Shown: positions 9,679-18,633, counted from the first letter of the stretch. The stretch: DNA of 64,000 nucleotides from an uncultured Pelagibacteraceae bacterium (GCA_902557935.1 CACECJ010000001.1:186001-250000), one strand, 5' to 3'. Numbers and translations are program-made. The notes: generated by a model not told the origin, from the sequence alone.

Positions 9679-10140
9679 ATGCTTTGTCCATTTTGTAGAG
9701 AAAAAGACACGTCGGTAGTTGACTCTCGTCCAACCGAAGACGGTACTGCGATTAGAAGAAGAAGATTGTGTGGATGTGAAAGAAAAGAACGATTCACAAC
9801 ATTTGAGAGAGTTCAGTTTCAAGAATTAACTGTTATCAAAGGCAATGGAAAAAGAGAGCCTTTTGATAGAGATAAAATTTCAAAATCAATAAGAATAGCA
9901 ACAAGAAAAAGGCCAATTGACTCTGAAACTATAGAAAAGTTTATTTCAAAAATTGTAAGAAATTTAGAAGGACTTGGTGAAAGTGAAATTCCAACACCGA
10001 CAATAGGAAAATTTATTATGGAAGGTCTTTCATCTTTAGATAAGGTTGCCTATGTACGTTTTGCCTCTGTTTACAAGAATTTTAAGGAAGCAAAGGATTT
10101 TGAGGAATTCGTAGGCAATATTGATGAAGCAAAATCATAA
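9679..10140 (+). CDS. nrdR: transcriptional repressor NrdR
   Basis: NrdR represses ribonucleotide reductase genes in response to ATP/dATP. The ATG at 9679 gives 153 aa starting MLCPFC. A TTG at 9634 inside glyA would add 15 non-homologous residues and is rejected. The zinc-ribbon start CPFC and [15 protein letters not shown] are canonical, and the ATP-cone begins at [16 protein letters not shown]. The second half of the ribbon is unusual: it reads [12 protein letters not shown], with Cys-x-Cys and one extra residue, instead of Cys-x2-Cys. The gene precedes ribD, which it overlaps by 17 bp. Confidence 0.94.
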   Translation: MLCPFCREKDTSVVDSRPTEDGTAIRRRRLCGCERKERFTTFERVQFQELTVIKGNGKREPFDRDKISKSIRIATRKRPIDSETIEKFISKIVRNLEGLGESEIPTPTIGKFIMEGLSSLDKVAYVRFASVYKNFKEAKDFEEFVGNIDEAKS

Positions 10141-11191
10141 TTTTTTTTCAAATTTAGCATTTAATATAGCAGAAAGTAATGTTGGTAAAACAAATAAAAA
10201 TCCATCTGTTGGGTGTGTAATTGTTAAAAATAATTCTGTAATCAGTACAGGCGTAACATCTATTAACGGGAGACCTCACGCAGAATATAATGCACTAAGT
10301 AAAAATCTTAATTTCAAAGACGCTTATATGTATGTTACCTTGGAGCCATGCACACATTATGGAATAACGCCTCCTTGTACAAATTTAATAAAAAAAAAGA
10401 AAATCAAAAAAGTTTATTATTGTTTTGAAGACCCAGATATTCGTACATATAAAAAGGCAAAAATTGTTTTAAATAACAGAATTAAAAAGATAAAAAAAAT
10501 TGATGATAGAAATAAAGATTTTTATAAAAGTTATTTTTTAAATAAAAAATATAAACTCCCCTTTATTGACGCAAAAATCGCAATATCAAAAGATTTTTCA
10601 ACAATTAGCAGGAAAAATAAATGGATAACAAATTCCAGGTCTAGAAAAGTTAGTCATTTAATTAGATCAAAGTACGATTGTATAATTTCAACATCGGCTT
10701 CAATTAATAAAGATAATTCTTTATTAAATTGTAGAATAAAAGGTTTAAATAATTTTAAACCTGACCTTGTGATAATCGATAGAAAATTAAGACTTAAAAA
10801 GAACTTAGCTCTTTATAGTTTAGCCAAAAAAAGAAAAACATATATACTTACAACATCAAATAATTCTAAAGAAACATCTTTTTTGAAAAAAAAAAATATT
10901 AGAATTATTAAATTAAATTCCTTGTTAACAAAGGACGATTTTTTAAAATTATTTAGAAAATTGTTTCAACTAGGAAAAAGAAGAATCTTAATTGAGTCAG
11001 GCTTAATATTTTTAAATCAACTCTTAAAAATGAACTTTATTAATAATCTCTACATTTTTAAGTCTAATACTAAGCTAAGGTCAAATGGATTTAATAATAG
11101 TAAAATAAATTTGATTAAAAATTTAAAAATTTTAAAACAGGTCAATGTTAATTTAAATAACGATAAATTACTTAAAGCAAGGATTCACTAA
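10124..11191 (+). CDS. ribD: bifunctional diaminohydroxyphosphoribosylaminopyrimidine deaminase / 5-amino-6-(5-phosphoribosylamino)uracil reductase
   Basis: RibD carries out the second and third steps of riboflavin synthesis. The N-terminal deaminase domain (about 1-125) keeps the zinc and proton-shuttle ligands in [10 protein letters not shown] and [18 protein letters not shown]. The C-terminal reductase domain starts around [13 protein letters not shown] and contains [22 protein letters not shown]. It is divergent and lysine/asparagine-rich, but of normal length (355 aa). ATG at 10124 is preferred to the TTG three bases upstream. It overlaps nrdR by 17 bp and ribE by 1 bp. Confidence 0.95.
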   Translation: MKQNHNFFSNLAFNIAESNVGKTNKNPSVGCVIVKNNSVISTGVTSINGRPHAEYNALSKNLNFKDAYMYVTLEPCTHYGITPPCTNLIKKKKIKKVYYCFEDPDIRTYKKAKIVLNNRIKKIKKIDDRNKDFYKSYFLNKKYKLPFIDAKIAISKDFSTISRKNKWITNSRSRKVSHLIRSKYDCIISTSASINKDNSLLNCRIKGLNNFKPDLVIIDRKLRLKKNLALYSLAKKRKTYILTTSNNSKETSFLKKKNIRIIKLNSLLTKDDFLKLFRKLFQLGKRRILIESGLIFLNQLLKMNFINNLYIFKSNTKLRSNGFNNSKINLIKNLKILKQVNVNLNNDKLLKARIH

Positions 11192-11778
11192 TGTTTAATG
11201 GAATAATTTTCAATAAAGGTACTGTTAAAAATATCAAAAAAAACAGCAAAAGTATTTTATTAGGAATTAAGTCAAATTTAAAAATTAAAAAAGAGGAGCT
11301 TGGATCTTCTATTAATTGTAATGGTGTTTGTCTCACTTTAGTAAAAATTGATAAAAAAATAATTTATTTTTATATTTCAATTGAAACAATAAGAAGATCA
11401 AATTTTAGTAACATTAAAATAGGTGACGAAGTAAATTTAGAAAAATCTTTAGTATATGGTCAAAAAATATCAGGTCATTTCACCCAGGGCCACGTAGACA
11501 CTACTGCTAAAGTTAAAAAAATTTTATTAATAGATAATTCATGGATTTTAAAACTTGAATTTAAAAATAGAAAATTAATAAAACATTTAGAGGAAAAAGC
11601 CTCTATTTCGATAAACGGTGTTTCTTTAACAATTTCTAAAATTTCTAACAAAAATATTATTTTAAATATAATACCGCATACACTTAAACTTACTAATTTA
11701 AAAAATTTAAGATTAAATGATACAGTAAATGTCGAATTAGATATATTTGGTAAATACATTTATAAATACACAAAATAA
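11191..11778 (+). CDS. ribE: riboflavin synthase, alpha chain
   Basis: Riboflavin synthase dismutates two 6,7-dimethyl-8-ribityllumazine molecules to riboflavin. The 195 aa sequence shows the internal duplication of the family. The first barrel has [12 protein letters not shown] and SSINCNGVCLTL; the second starts near SGHFTQGHVDTTAKV and has ASISINGVSLTIS. The N-terminal MF(T/N)GII signature fixes the start. It overlaps ribD by 1 bp and is 1 bp from the ribB start. Confidence 0.95.
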   Translation: MFNGIIFNKGTVKNIKKNSKSILLGIKSNLKIKKEELGSSINCNGVCLTLVKIDKKIIYFYISIETIRRSNFSNIKIGDEVNLEKSLVYGQKISGHFTQGHVDTTAKVKKILLIDNSWILKLEFKNRKLIKHLEEKASISINGVSLTISKISNKNIILNIIPHTLKLTNLKNLRLNDTVNVELDIFGKYIYKYTK

Positions 11779-11779
11779 G

Positions 11780-12829
11780 ATGCCAAAAAATTTTTTTTCA
11801 AATATTACATCAATTATAAAAGATGCAAAAAAAGGAAGAATGTTTATTTTAGTTGACGATAAAGATAGAGAAAATGAGGGAGATTTAATAATACCAGGTT
11901 CTAAATGTAATTCTCAAAGTATTAATTTTATGGCCAAGCATGGAAGAGGATTAATATGTTTGGCATTAACAAAGCAGCAAATTGAAAAACTTAAGCTCCC
12001 ATTAATGTCTCGGACAAACAAATCAAGAATGCAAACCGCCTTTACAATTTCTATAGAGGCAAGAGAAGGTATAACTACTGGAATTTCAGCATACGATAGA
12101 GCAAAAACTATCAATACTGCTATAAATAAAAATGCAAAAAAAAATGATATAGTTTCTCCAGGGCATGTATTCCCATTAGTTGCTAGGTCAGGAGGAGTTT
12201 TAGAAAGAGCAGGACATACTGAAGCTTCTGTAGATATATCTAAACTAGCAAAAATAAACCCTAGTGCTGTTATTTGTGAAGTAATGAATGAGGATGGAAG
12301 AATGGCTAGATTAAAAGATCTTCAAAAATTTTCTATTAAACATAAAATAAAAATTGCATCAATTGAAGATCTTATCGCTTATAGACTGAGAAATGAAAAG
12401 TTAATTATAAAATCTTATGTAAAAAAATCTAAAATTAAAAATTCTGAATTCATTATCTATGAAAATAAACTAAATAATTCAAAAAATTACGTAATAAAAA
12501 AAGGTAATTTTAATAAAAGTAAATCAATTCGTGTTAGAGTTATTTCTATAAATATCAAAAATTCAAAATTAATATTGAAGAATTTACTTGTTAAAAAATC
12601 TCTAAAATATCTTATGAAGTTTAAAAACTTTGCATTAGTTATAATAAGCAAAGAAGTAAAAGAAAAGAAAGAGAAGGAAAATCTTACTTTAAGATACTAT
12701 GGAATTGGCGCACAAATTATTAAGGATCTAAAAGTAAAAAATATGATATTAGTAACAAGAACAAGAAAAAAAATTATTGGCCTAGAAGGATTTGGTTTAA
12801 AAATAAAAAAACAAGAAATAATTAAATGA
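11780..12829 (+). CDS. ribB: 3,4-dihydroxy-2-butanone 4-phosphate synthase with degenerate GTP cyclohydrolase II-like domain (RibBX type)
   Basis: The N-terminal domain (1-205) is a complete DHBP synthase that makes the four-carbon unit of riboflavin from ribulose 5-phosphate. It has VDDKDRENEGDLI, FMAKHGRGLIC, GISAYDRAKTI, PGHVFPLVARSGGVLERAGHTEA and VICEVMNEDGRMAR. The C-terminal ~145 residues occupy the place of the GTP cyclohydrolase II domain but have no Cys-x10-Cys-x-Cys zinc site and no recognisable active site. Only the GIGAQIIKDL...MILVTR end resembles RibA. This matches the RibBX fusions known from Proteobacteria. ATG at 11780 is used; the TTG at 11747 lies within ribE. Confidence 0.92.
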   Translation: MPKNFFSNITSIIKDAKKGRMFILVDDKDRENEGDLIIPGSKCNSQSINFMAKHGRGLICLALTKQQIEKLKLPLMSRTNKSRMQTAFTISIEAREGITTGISAYDRAKTINTAINKNAKKNDIVSPGHVFPLVARSGGVLERAGHTEASVDISKLAKINPSAVICEVMNEDGRMARLKDLQKFSIKHKIKIASIEDLIAYRLRNEKLIIKSYVKKSKIKNSEFIIYENKLNNSKNYVIKKGNFNKSKSIRVRVISINIKNSKLILKNLLVKKSLKYLMKFKNFALVIISKEVKEKKEKENLTLRYYGIGAQIIKDLKVKNMILVTRTRKKIIGLEGFGLKIKKQEIIK

Positions 12830-13242
12830 AAAAGAAAAAAATTTTAATTGTTGTATCTAGATATAATAAATTGATAACTAAAGGTTTAGAAAAAACTGCT
12901 ATAGATCATCTTTCTCAACATAGTAATTTTGAGAAGTACCTTACTGAAGCTCCAGGAGCATTTGAGATTCCTTTTATTATTGAGAAATATATTAAAAAAT
13001 ATGATGGAGTTATTGCTCTTGGTTGTATTATTAAAGGAGAAACAAATAATTTTGAATTAATTTCTCAATCTGTTACAGATGCCTTAATCAATTTATCGAT
13101 TAGACATAAAAAACCCGTAGGAAATGGCATTATTACATGTTTTAACGATAAACAAGCTAGTGATAGAAAAAAAAAGGGGGCAGAAGCTGCTGCAGCTGTT
13201 GTTAATTTTTTTAATGAGCTTACTCCCTTTAAGTTGGATTAA
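12826..13242 (+). CDS. ribH: 6,7-dimethyl-8-ribityllumazine synthase
   Basis: Lumazine synthase condenses the RibB and RibD products. The 138 aa protein contains ILIVVSRYNKLITKGLEKTA, the TEAPGAFEIPFIIEKY substrate loop, VIALGCIIKGETNNFELI (phosphate binding, with Thr in place of the more frequent GxTxHF context) and KPVGNGIITC. The catalytic His of the usual GETxHxD motif is replaced: the sequence reads GETNNFE. The gene overlaps ribB by 4 bp and abuts nusB. Confidence 0.93.
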   Translation: MKKKKILIVVSRYNKLITKGLEKTAIDHLSQHSNFEKYLTEAPGAFEIPFIIEKYIKKYDGVIALGCIIKGETNNFELISQSVTDALINLSIRHKKPVGNGIITCFNDKQASDRKKKGAEAAAAVVNFFNELTPFKLD

Positions 13243-13644
13243 ATGTCTCAGAAAATAAATAAGAACTCATTACCTAGAGTAAAAGTAGTACAAAAAATTT
13301 ATAATTTATTAATGAATCCTAATACTCAAGTGGAGTATCCAAAGAGCCAGTACAAAAAATTTATTAAAGATGTTGTCGAGGGAACTTTGGAAAGATCCGA
13401 ATTGATCGAGAGTACTATTAATGAGCATTTAAATAGTGATATAGACTTAAAAAAAACTGATAAATTACTCAAAATTGTACTCTTTGCTGCAGTGTTTGAG
13501 CTTTTATTTAAACACAATAATCCTAAGAAAGTAATTATAAGTGAGTACGTTTTAGCATCAGAATATTTTTTAGAAAAAGTTCAAATTGGTTATTTAAACG
13601 CAATTTTAGATAAAATATCCAAAGTTATTAGAAAAGATGAGTAA
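13243..13644 (+). CDS. nusB: transcription antitermination factor NusB
   Basis: NusB forms the NusB-S10 complex that supports rRNA antitermination. The 133 aa helical protein ends with ELLFKHNNPKKVIISEYVLASEYF...YLNAILDKI, matching the conserved NusB C-terminal half (P-x-x-V-I-x-E-Y...NGVLD). The N-terminus is weaker than in well-conserved homologues. ribH-nusB is a very stable neighbourhood in Alphaproteobacteria. The start directly follows the ribH stop. Confidence 0.9.
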   Translation: MSQKINKNSLPRVKVVQKIYNLLMNPNTQVEYPKSQYKKFIKDVVEGTLERSELIESTINEHLNSDIDLKKTDKLLKIVLFAAVFELLFKHNNPKKVIISEYVLASEYFLEKVQIGYLNAILDKISKVIRKDE

Positions 13645-13714
13645 AAAATTACTGAATCTATTAACTTTAGCTTGCGTTTTAAACACTTTTTTGGCATTTA
13701 TCCGCTTATTATAA
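13637..13714 (+). CDS. candidate 25-codon translationally coupled ORF between nusB and hppA
   Basis: An ATG at 13637 overlaps the nusB end by 8 bp. It opens a 25-codon frame whose TAA at 13712-13714 overlaps the hppA ATG by one base (TAATG). The predicted peptide starts [16 protein letters not shown] and ends FIRLL, so it is a basic N-terminus plus one hydrophobic segment. It could be a small membrane protein, a coupling leader for hppA (no Shine-Dalgarno is visible there), or chance. Many Alphaproteobacteria have thiL at this position, so it could also be a remnant. Nothing shows that it is expressed. Confidence 0.35.
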   Translation: MSKKLLNLLTLACVLNTFLAFIRLL

Positions 13715-15819
13715 TGAGTAATTATTTAGAACTTCTATATTTAATTTCATTTACTGGGATACTAGCCGTAGCCTATAGCTATCTTTTGTCTGGTCAAATT
13801 ATATCATCTAGTCCGGGTAACTCTAGAATGCAGGAAATCGCTGAAGCAATTCAAATAGGAGCCAAAGCTTATTTGAATAGACAATATAAAACTATCGCTA
13901 TTGTTGGAATAATTGTTTTAGCAATAGTAACTTACTTTTTTAATTATCTAGTTGGATTAGGTTATTTTATAGGAGCGTTTCTTTCTGGAGTAGCTGGTTA
14001 TGTTGGAATGTTAATTTCAGTAAAAGCAAATGTCAGAACAGCAGAAGCTTCAAGACAGAGTTTGCAATCAGGATTAACAATAGCTTTTAAATCCGGAGCA
14101 ATAACTGGTTTATTAGTCGCCGGTTTGGCTTTATTAGCAATTACAATTTATTATATAATTTTAATTAATCTTAATGTAGATAGTAGGGAAATAATTAATG
14201 CCTTGGTTGCCCTTGGATTTGGAGCATCTCTTATTTCAATTTTTGCTAGACTTGGTGGTGGTATTTTTACAAAAGGAGCTGATGTTGGTGCTGACTTAGT
14301 TGGAAAAGTTGAAGCAGGAATTCCAGAAGATGATCCACGAAACCCAGCAGTTATAGCTGACAACGTAGGTGATAATGTAGGTGATTGTGCTGGTATGGCC
14401 GCTGATTTGTTTGAAACATACGCAGTAACAATAGTAGCGACAATGGTCTTAGCATCGATTTTTTCTCCTCTAGATTATAATTTAATGATTTATCCACTAG
14501 CTATTGGTGGTGCTTGTATTATTACATCAATAATTGGAACTTGGTTTGTAAAACTAGGTAAAACCAAAAGTATAATGGGTGCTTTGTATAAAGGATTCAT
14601 AGTTACGGCGATTACATCTTTGATAATCATGTATCCAATAACAGAATCAATTATTGGATTAAAATCAACCTACAATAATAATGCAGGAGCAATATTTACA
14701 GGTTTAGATCTTTATATTTGTGGTGTTGTAGGATTTATAATTACGGGATTATTAATTTGGGTTACAGAATATTATACAGGAACTAATTATAGGCCAGTTA
14801 GAACCGTTGCCAAATCTTCAACAACGGGACATGGTACTAATGTTATTCAAGGGTTAGCAATATCTATGGAAGCTACAGCTGTACCAGCCTTAATAATTGT
14901 AGCAGGTATATTATATACTAATAGTTTAGCTGGTTTGTATGGTATTGCCATTGCTGTAACAGCGATGTTAGCTTTAACTGGGATGGTTGTTGCTTTAGAT
15001 GCGTATGGACCTGTAACTGATAATGCAGGTGGAATTGCAGAAATGTCTAAGTTGCCGAAAAATGTTAGAAAGACTACCGATGCATTAGATGCAGTGGGTA
15101 ACACAACTAAAGCCGTAACAAAAGGTTATGCAATAGGTTCAGCTGGTCTAGGTGCACTTGTCCTTTTTGCTGCATATACAGAAGATATAAAATATTTTTC
15201 TGGAGTATCCGGCTCTGCACTTGAAGGTGTTGATGTAACTTTTGATTTATCAAACCCATTCGTAGTTGCTGGTTTATTAATTGGTGGTATGTTGCCATAT
15301 CTATTTGGATCAATGGGTATGCAAGCAGTTGGTAGAGCTGGTGGGGCAGTTGTAATTGAAGTTAGAAGGCAATTTAAAAAAATACCTGGAATAATGAAGG
15401 GAAAAAGAAAACCTGACTATGGAAAGTTGGTTGATCTATTAACTAAAGCTGCAATTAAAGAAATGATATTACCTTCTCTTTTACCAGTCTTGTCGCCTAT
15501 GATTCTTTATTTTGTTATTTTACAAATAGGTGGATTAGAAGCAGCGTTATCCTCTTTGGGCGCAATGTTATTAGGTGTAATCATTACAGGTTTATTTGTT
15601 GCAGTATCAATGACTGCTGGAGGTGGTGCATGGGACAATGCAAAAAAATATATCGAAGATGGAAATTTTGGAGGAAAAGGTTCAGAGGCACATAAATCTG
15701 CAGTAACCGGAGATACAGTTGGTGATCCTTACAAAGATACAGCAGGGCCAGCCGTAAACCCAATGATCAAAATCACTAATATAGTTGCTTTGTTACTATT
15801 AGCTGTAATAGCTCATTAA
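13714..15819 (+). CDS. hppA: membrane-bound proton-pumping pyrophosphatase, K+-independent type
   Basis: HppA couples hydrolysis of cytoplasmic pyrophosphate to proton pumping across the inner membrane. The 701 aa, multi-spanning protein has the pyrophosphate-site motifs [20 protein letters not shown] and [25 protein letters not shown], then [16 protein letters not shown] and the C-terminal [12 protein letters not shown] and [28 protein letters not shown] has Lys where K+-dependent enzymes have Ala, which indicates the K+-independent H+ pump. ATG at 13714 is chosen; a TTG at 13672 would add 14 unrelated residues. Confidence 0.97.
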   Translation: MSNYLELLYLISFTGILAVAYSYLLSGQIISSSPGNSRMQEIAEAIQIGAKAYLNRQYKTIAIVGIIVLAIVTYFFNYLVGLGYFIGAFLSGVAGYVGMLISVKANVRTAEASRQSLQSGLTIAFKSGAITGLLVAGLALLAITIYYIILINLNVDSREIINALVALGFGASLISIFARLGGGIFTKGADVGADLVGKVEAGIPEDDPRNPAVIADNVGDNVGDCAGMAADLFETYAVTIVATMVLASIFSPLDYNLMIYPLAIGGACIITSIIGTWFVKLGKTKSIMGALYKGFIVTAITSLIIMYPITESIIGLKSTYNNNAGAIFTGLDLYICGVVGFIITGLLIWVTEYYTGTNYRPVRTVAKSSTTGHGTNVIQGLAISMEATAVPALIIVAGILYTNSLAGLYGIAIAVTAMLALTGMVVALDAYGPVTDNAGGIAEMSKLPKNVRKTTDALDAVGNTTKAVTKGYAIGSAGLGALVLFAAYTEDIKYFSGVSGSALEGVDVTFDLSNPFVVAGLLIGGMLPYLFGSMGMQAVGRAGGAVVIEVRRQFKKIPGIMKGKRKPDYGKLVDLLTKAAIKEMILPSLLPVLSPMILYFVILQIGGLEAALSSLGAMLLGVIITGLFVAVSMTAGGGAWDNAKKYIEDGNFGGKGSEAHKSAVTGDTVGDPYKDTAGPAVNPMIKITNIVALLLLAVIAH

Positions 15820-15820
15820 G

Positions 15821-16291
15821 CTACTTATTTTTATACATTTTTGACCTAACACTAGAGAGAAATTTTTCTACAAAGCTTTTTTTAGAAAGTTCATTTGCAG
15901 TTTTATCTGTAGAGAATTTAACTTTTTGTAAATCTCTTTTATAAAGAATTTTTTTATCTACTAAAACACCGTATTTATTAAAACTCAATATCAATACATT
16001 GTTAGTTTTTAATATATTTTGTCCCAGTTTATGATACTCGCCTTTTGACAAAACTCTCTCTATATAAATCCATTCATTATCATTCTTAAAAGACACTGTA
16101 TGAGGTTCACCAAAGATTTTGATTACGTCGTTTTTGTTAGAAGTGTTTAAAACAAGCTTATTAGACCTATTTTCTAAAAAAACAATTCCATGATTTTTAT
16201 ATGATTCTTGAAACTGGCAATTAATTAAAATAAGAAAGTAAAAGAATAATAGTAATTTATTTATATGTTTGGTTCTAAAATACATAATCAT
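15821..16291 (-). CDS. bamE: outer membrane assembly lipoprotein BamE (SmpA/OmlA family)
   Basis: BamE is a small lipoprotein of the beta-barrel assembly machine. The 156 aa protein has a signal peptide ending in a lipobox-like LILINC. The SmpA/OmlA core follows: SNKNDVIKIFGEPHTVSFKNDNEWIYIER, then LILSFNKYGVLVDKKI. Met3 (16285) is an alternative start. The gene is convergent with hppA (1 bp gap) and overlaps the divergent bc1 chaperone gene head to head by 27 bp. The bamE / bc1-chaperone / rpmF / plsX neighbourhood is typical of Alphaproteobacteria. Confidence 0.85.
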   Translation of the reverse strand: MIMYFRTKHINKLLLFFYFLILINCQFQESYKNHGIVFLENRSNKLVLNTSNKNDVIKIFGEPHTVSFKNDNEWIYIERVLSKGEYHKLGQNILKTNNVLILSFNKYGVLVDKKILYKRDLQKVKFSTDKTANELSKKSFVEKFLSSVRSKMYKNK

Positions 16292-16759
16292 GTTTTATAC
16301 AATACACTTCTCAATCTATCTAGAAATATTTTATTTTACAATAAAATCAGGTTGCCAGATACTTTCGAAACAAGAATATATTTGATGTTTTTTCATTTTT
16401 CAATAATTATGCTTATATTCAAAGAAAAAAAAACTAAATTTGATCAAAAATTATACGATAACTTATTTCACGATATAGAAAATAATTTGCGAGAGGCAGG
16501 TCTTGGAGATGTTTCAGTAAATAAAAAGATGAAGGATTTAAATAAACAACTATATGATATAATAATTAAACTCGAAAAAAATAAAAACAAGGGTTTTGAT
16601 ATCAGTAAAAATTTAGCATTTAAGTATTTTAAGGATTTAGATACCAAAGAAGAGATAAAATACAATGAATTCAACCATTATTTTATTAAATTTTACAATT
16701 TTTGCTTTGAATTACCTCTAGATAATATGATAAGAGAAGCAATTAAATTTAAAATTTGA
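16265..16759 (+). CDS. ubiquinol-cytochrome c chaperone family protein (CBP3-like)
   Basis: Members of this family help assemble the cytochrome bc1 complex; yeast Cbp3 is the model. The 164 aa protein shows the pattern [43 protein letters not shown]. The -LPDT-(x)-R-(x)-HL- arrangement and the later [17 protein letters not shown] are family features. The start at 16265 places its first 27 bp over the 5' end of bamE. The family match begins very close to it, so a much later start is unlikely. rpmF follows 2 bp downstream. Confidence 0.82.
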   Translation: MFGSKIHNHVLYNTLLNLSRNILFYNKIRLPDTFETRIYLMFFHFSIIMLIFKEKKTKFDQKLYDNLFHDIENNLREAGLGDVSVNKKMKDLNKQLYDIIIKLEKNKNKGFDISKNLAFKYFKDLDTKEEIKYNEFNHYFIKFYNFCFELPLDNMIREAIKFKI

Positions 16760-16761
16760 TT

Positions 16762-16935
16762 ATGGCTGTACCTAAAAGAAAAACTTCTGTATCAAAAAAA
16801 AAAATGAGAAGATCTCATCACAAAATTATTTCTTCCAACATTGTTGAAGACAAAAAAAGTGGTGAATATAGATTATCTCATCATGTTGATTTAAAATCTG
16901 GATTATATAACGGAAAAAAAATCTTAGATAATTAA
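16762..16935 (+). CDS. rpmF: 50S ribosomal protein L32
   Basis: L32 is a small protein of the large ribosomal subunit. The reading frame encodes 57 aa starting [20 protein letters not shown], the canonical L32 N-terminus. It has [22 protein letters not shown] at the end. It is the cysteine-free (non-zinc) form. It lies 2 bp after the bc1 chaperone gene and 9 bp before plsX, the usual rpmF-plsX pair. A DUF177 (YceD) gene often precedes rpmF but is not present here. Confidence 0.97.
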   Translation: MAVPKRKTSVSKKKMRRSHHKIISSNIVEDKKSGEYRLSHHVDLKSGLYNGKKILDN

Positions 16936-16944
16936 AATTTATTC

Positions 16945-17976
16945 ATGCCAAAAAAAATAACTATTGCTATAGATGCAATGGGAGGTGACAACGCTCCAGA
17001 TAAAACAATAGAAGGTATAAGTTTTTTTTTAAAAAAAAATAATAGAGAAGACTTTTTAATCCAGATTTTTGGAGACGAAAAATTAATAAAAGATAAAATA
17101 AAAAAATTCGACGTTTCCGAAGATAAGATTAATATAATCCATACAGAATCTGTAGTATCAGATAAAGAAACACCTCTTACAGCTATTAAAAACTCTAAAA
17201 ACACAAGTATGTGGAGATCTATTAACGCTCAAATAGAGGGAGACGCTGATATTAGTTTATCAGCTGGAAATACAGGTGTTCTTCTTGTGATTTCAAGGAT
17301 GATATTAAAAATGATGAACAATGTTCGTAAGCCAGCTTTAGCAGGTTTGTGGCCAAATAAAAATGGAATGAATGTTGTTTTAGATCTTGGAGCAAACATC
17401 GAATGTGATGAATATAATTTAATTGAATTTGCTGAAATGGGTTCTGCTTTATTTAAATCTCTATACCCTAATGAAAAATCATTAGTTTCTCTGTTAAACG
17501 TTGGTTCTGAAGAGATAAAGGGGACTGACATTTTAAAAAAGACATATAAAAAATTAAATCAGCTAAGCAATGATGATAATTTTATTTTTAAAGGTTATAT
17601 AGAAGGCAACAAGATAATGGACGGTAATTCGAACGTAATTATAACAGATGGTTTTACCGGGAATATTGCACTAAAGACAGCAGAAGGCACTGCTAAATTT
17701 ATTACGGATAATTTAAAAGAAACGCTTACTCAAAATATTTTGACTAAAATTTCACTACTGTTTTCTTTTTTTGCATTAAAAAGATTTAAAGATAAATTAG
17801 ATCCAAGAAAATATAATGGAGCGATTTTTTTAGGTCTTAATGGTCCAGTAGTAAAAAGTCATGGAGGAACAGACGCAATAGGTTTTTATTATTCAATAGA
17901 TTTGTGTTATAAAATTGCCAAAGGAGGTTTAATGACACAGATTAAAAATAATTTAAGCCACTTAAATGAAGAATAA
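16945..17976 (+). CDS. plsX: phosphate acyltransferase PlsX
   Basis: PlsX makes acyl-phosphate from acyl-ACP for glycerolipid synthesis. The 343 aa protein begins ITIAIDAMGGDNAP. It contains SAGNTGVLLVIS, RPAL-like KPALAGLWPN, VLDLGANIECDEYNL, LLNVGSEEIKG, VIITDGFTGNIALKTAEG and GAIFLGLNGPVVKSHGG, all diagnostic. It overlaps ihfA by 11 bp. In most Alphaproteobacteria fabH lies between plsX and ihfA; here it is missing. Confidence 0.97.
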   Translation: MPKKITIAIDAMGGDNAPDKTIEGISFFLKKNNREDFLIQIFGDEKLIKDKIKKFDVSEDKINIIHTESVVSDKETPLTAIKNSKNTSMWRSINAQIEGDADISLSAGNTGVLLVISRMILKMMNNVRKPALAGLWPNKNGMNVVLDLGANIECDEYNLIEFAEMGSALFKSLYPNEKSLVSLLNVGSEEIKGTDILKKTYKKLNQLSNDDNFIFKGYIEGNKIMDGNSNVIITDGFTGNIALKTAEGTAKFITDNLKETLTQNILTKISLLFSFFALKRFKDKLDPRKYNGAIFLGLNGPVVKSHGGTDAIGFYYSIDLCYKIAKGGLMTQIKNNLSHLNEE

Positions 17977-18256
17977 TTCTTTAAAAAAAGAAGATATATC
18001 CAAAGCACTACAGGGAAAACTTGGGTTTTCACTTAATTTTTCAAAAAAGATTATCGATGATCTTCTTTTAATTTTTTCAGAAATAATCAAATATGAAAAG
18101 CTAGTTATTAAAAAAATCGGTACTATAAAAACTTTAAATAAAAAAAGTAGATTAGGAAGAAACCCAAAGACTAAAGAGCCATACATCATCTCAGAGAGGA
18201 AATCTTTAAGTTATACCCCATCAAAAATTTTGAAGGATCAATTAGATAATTTATGA
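17966..18256 (+). CDS. ihfA: integration host factor subunit alpha
   Basis: IHF-alpha is half of the DNA-bending nucleoid protein IHF. The 96 aa HU/IHF-fold protein has the arm region GTIKTLNKKSRLGRNPKTKEPYIISERKSLSYTPSKILKD, where the arm consensus GRNPKTG(E) is clear. The choice of IhfA over HU or IhfB rests on the plsX-ihfA-merR context. It overlaps plsX by 11 bp and the merR-type gene by 4 bp. Confidence 0.9.
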   Translation: MKNNSLKKEDISKALQGKLGFSLNFSKKIIDDLLLIFSEIIKYEKLVIKKIGTIKTLNKKSRLGRNPKTKEPYIISERKSLSYTPSKILKDQLDNL

Positions 18257-18633
18257 CTAAATTGCTGACAATTAGTGATTTATCAAAGAAATTAAATTTG
18301 ACTAACTTAGATTCAAAAAAACCATTGAATTATGTTTTAAGATATTGGGAAAAAGAATTTAAACAAATCAAACCCAAAATAATAAGAAACAGACGATACT
18401 ATAATAATCAACAAGTCGAATTAATAGAATTAATTCATTTTTTACTTAAAATTAAGGGTTTAACTTTAAAAGGTGTAAAAAAAATATTAGACTCCAATGT
18501 AAATAAACTTGACGATTACAAATCAGATAGTTTAAAAGCTCAATATTATAAATTAAAAATTAAAAATAAGTCAAAAAAATTGTTAGAGAAAATAAATAGA
18601 ATAAAAAATTATGGCAAAAAAATCTCATATTAA
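18253..18633 (+). CDS. MerR family transcriptional regulator
   Basis: This is a DNA-binding regulator with a winged-helix MerR domain. The N-terminal ~75 residues contain TISDLSKKLNL, LRYWEKEFKQIKPKIIRNRRYYNNQQVELIELIHFLLKIKGLTLKGVKKIL, the family consensus. The remaining ~45 residues are a basic helical tail with no effector-binding domain. This class usually sits after ihfA in Alphaproteobacteria; its target is unknown. The 3' end overlaps rpmG by 23 bp. Confidence 0.88.
   Translation: MTKLLTISDLSKKLNLTNLDSKKPLNYVLRYWEKEFKQIKPKIIRNRRYYNNQQVELIELIHFLLKIKGLTLKGVKKILDSNVNKLDDYKSDSLKAQYYKLKIKNKSKKLLEKINRIKNYGKKISY

Noticed and set aside
13672-13713. TTG start of hppA at 13672
   Set aside because: Adds 14 residues not expected for the family; ATG at 13714 is coupled to a preceding stop.
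14151-15313. Minus-strand ORFs inside hppA
   Set aside because: Antisense shadows of a highly conserved gene with no family features.
15800-15836. Terminator between hppA and bamE
   Set aside because: TAGCT-cattA-AGCTA forms only a 5-bp weak stem with an interrupted T run; too weak to call.
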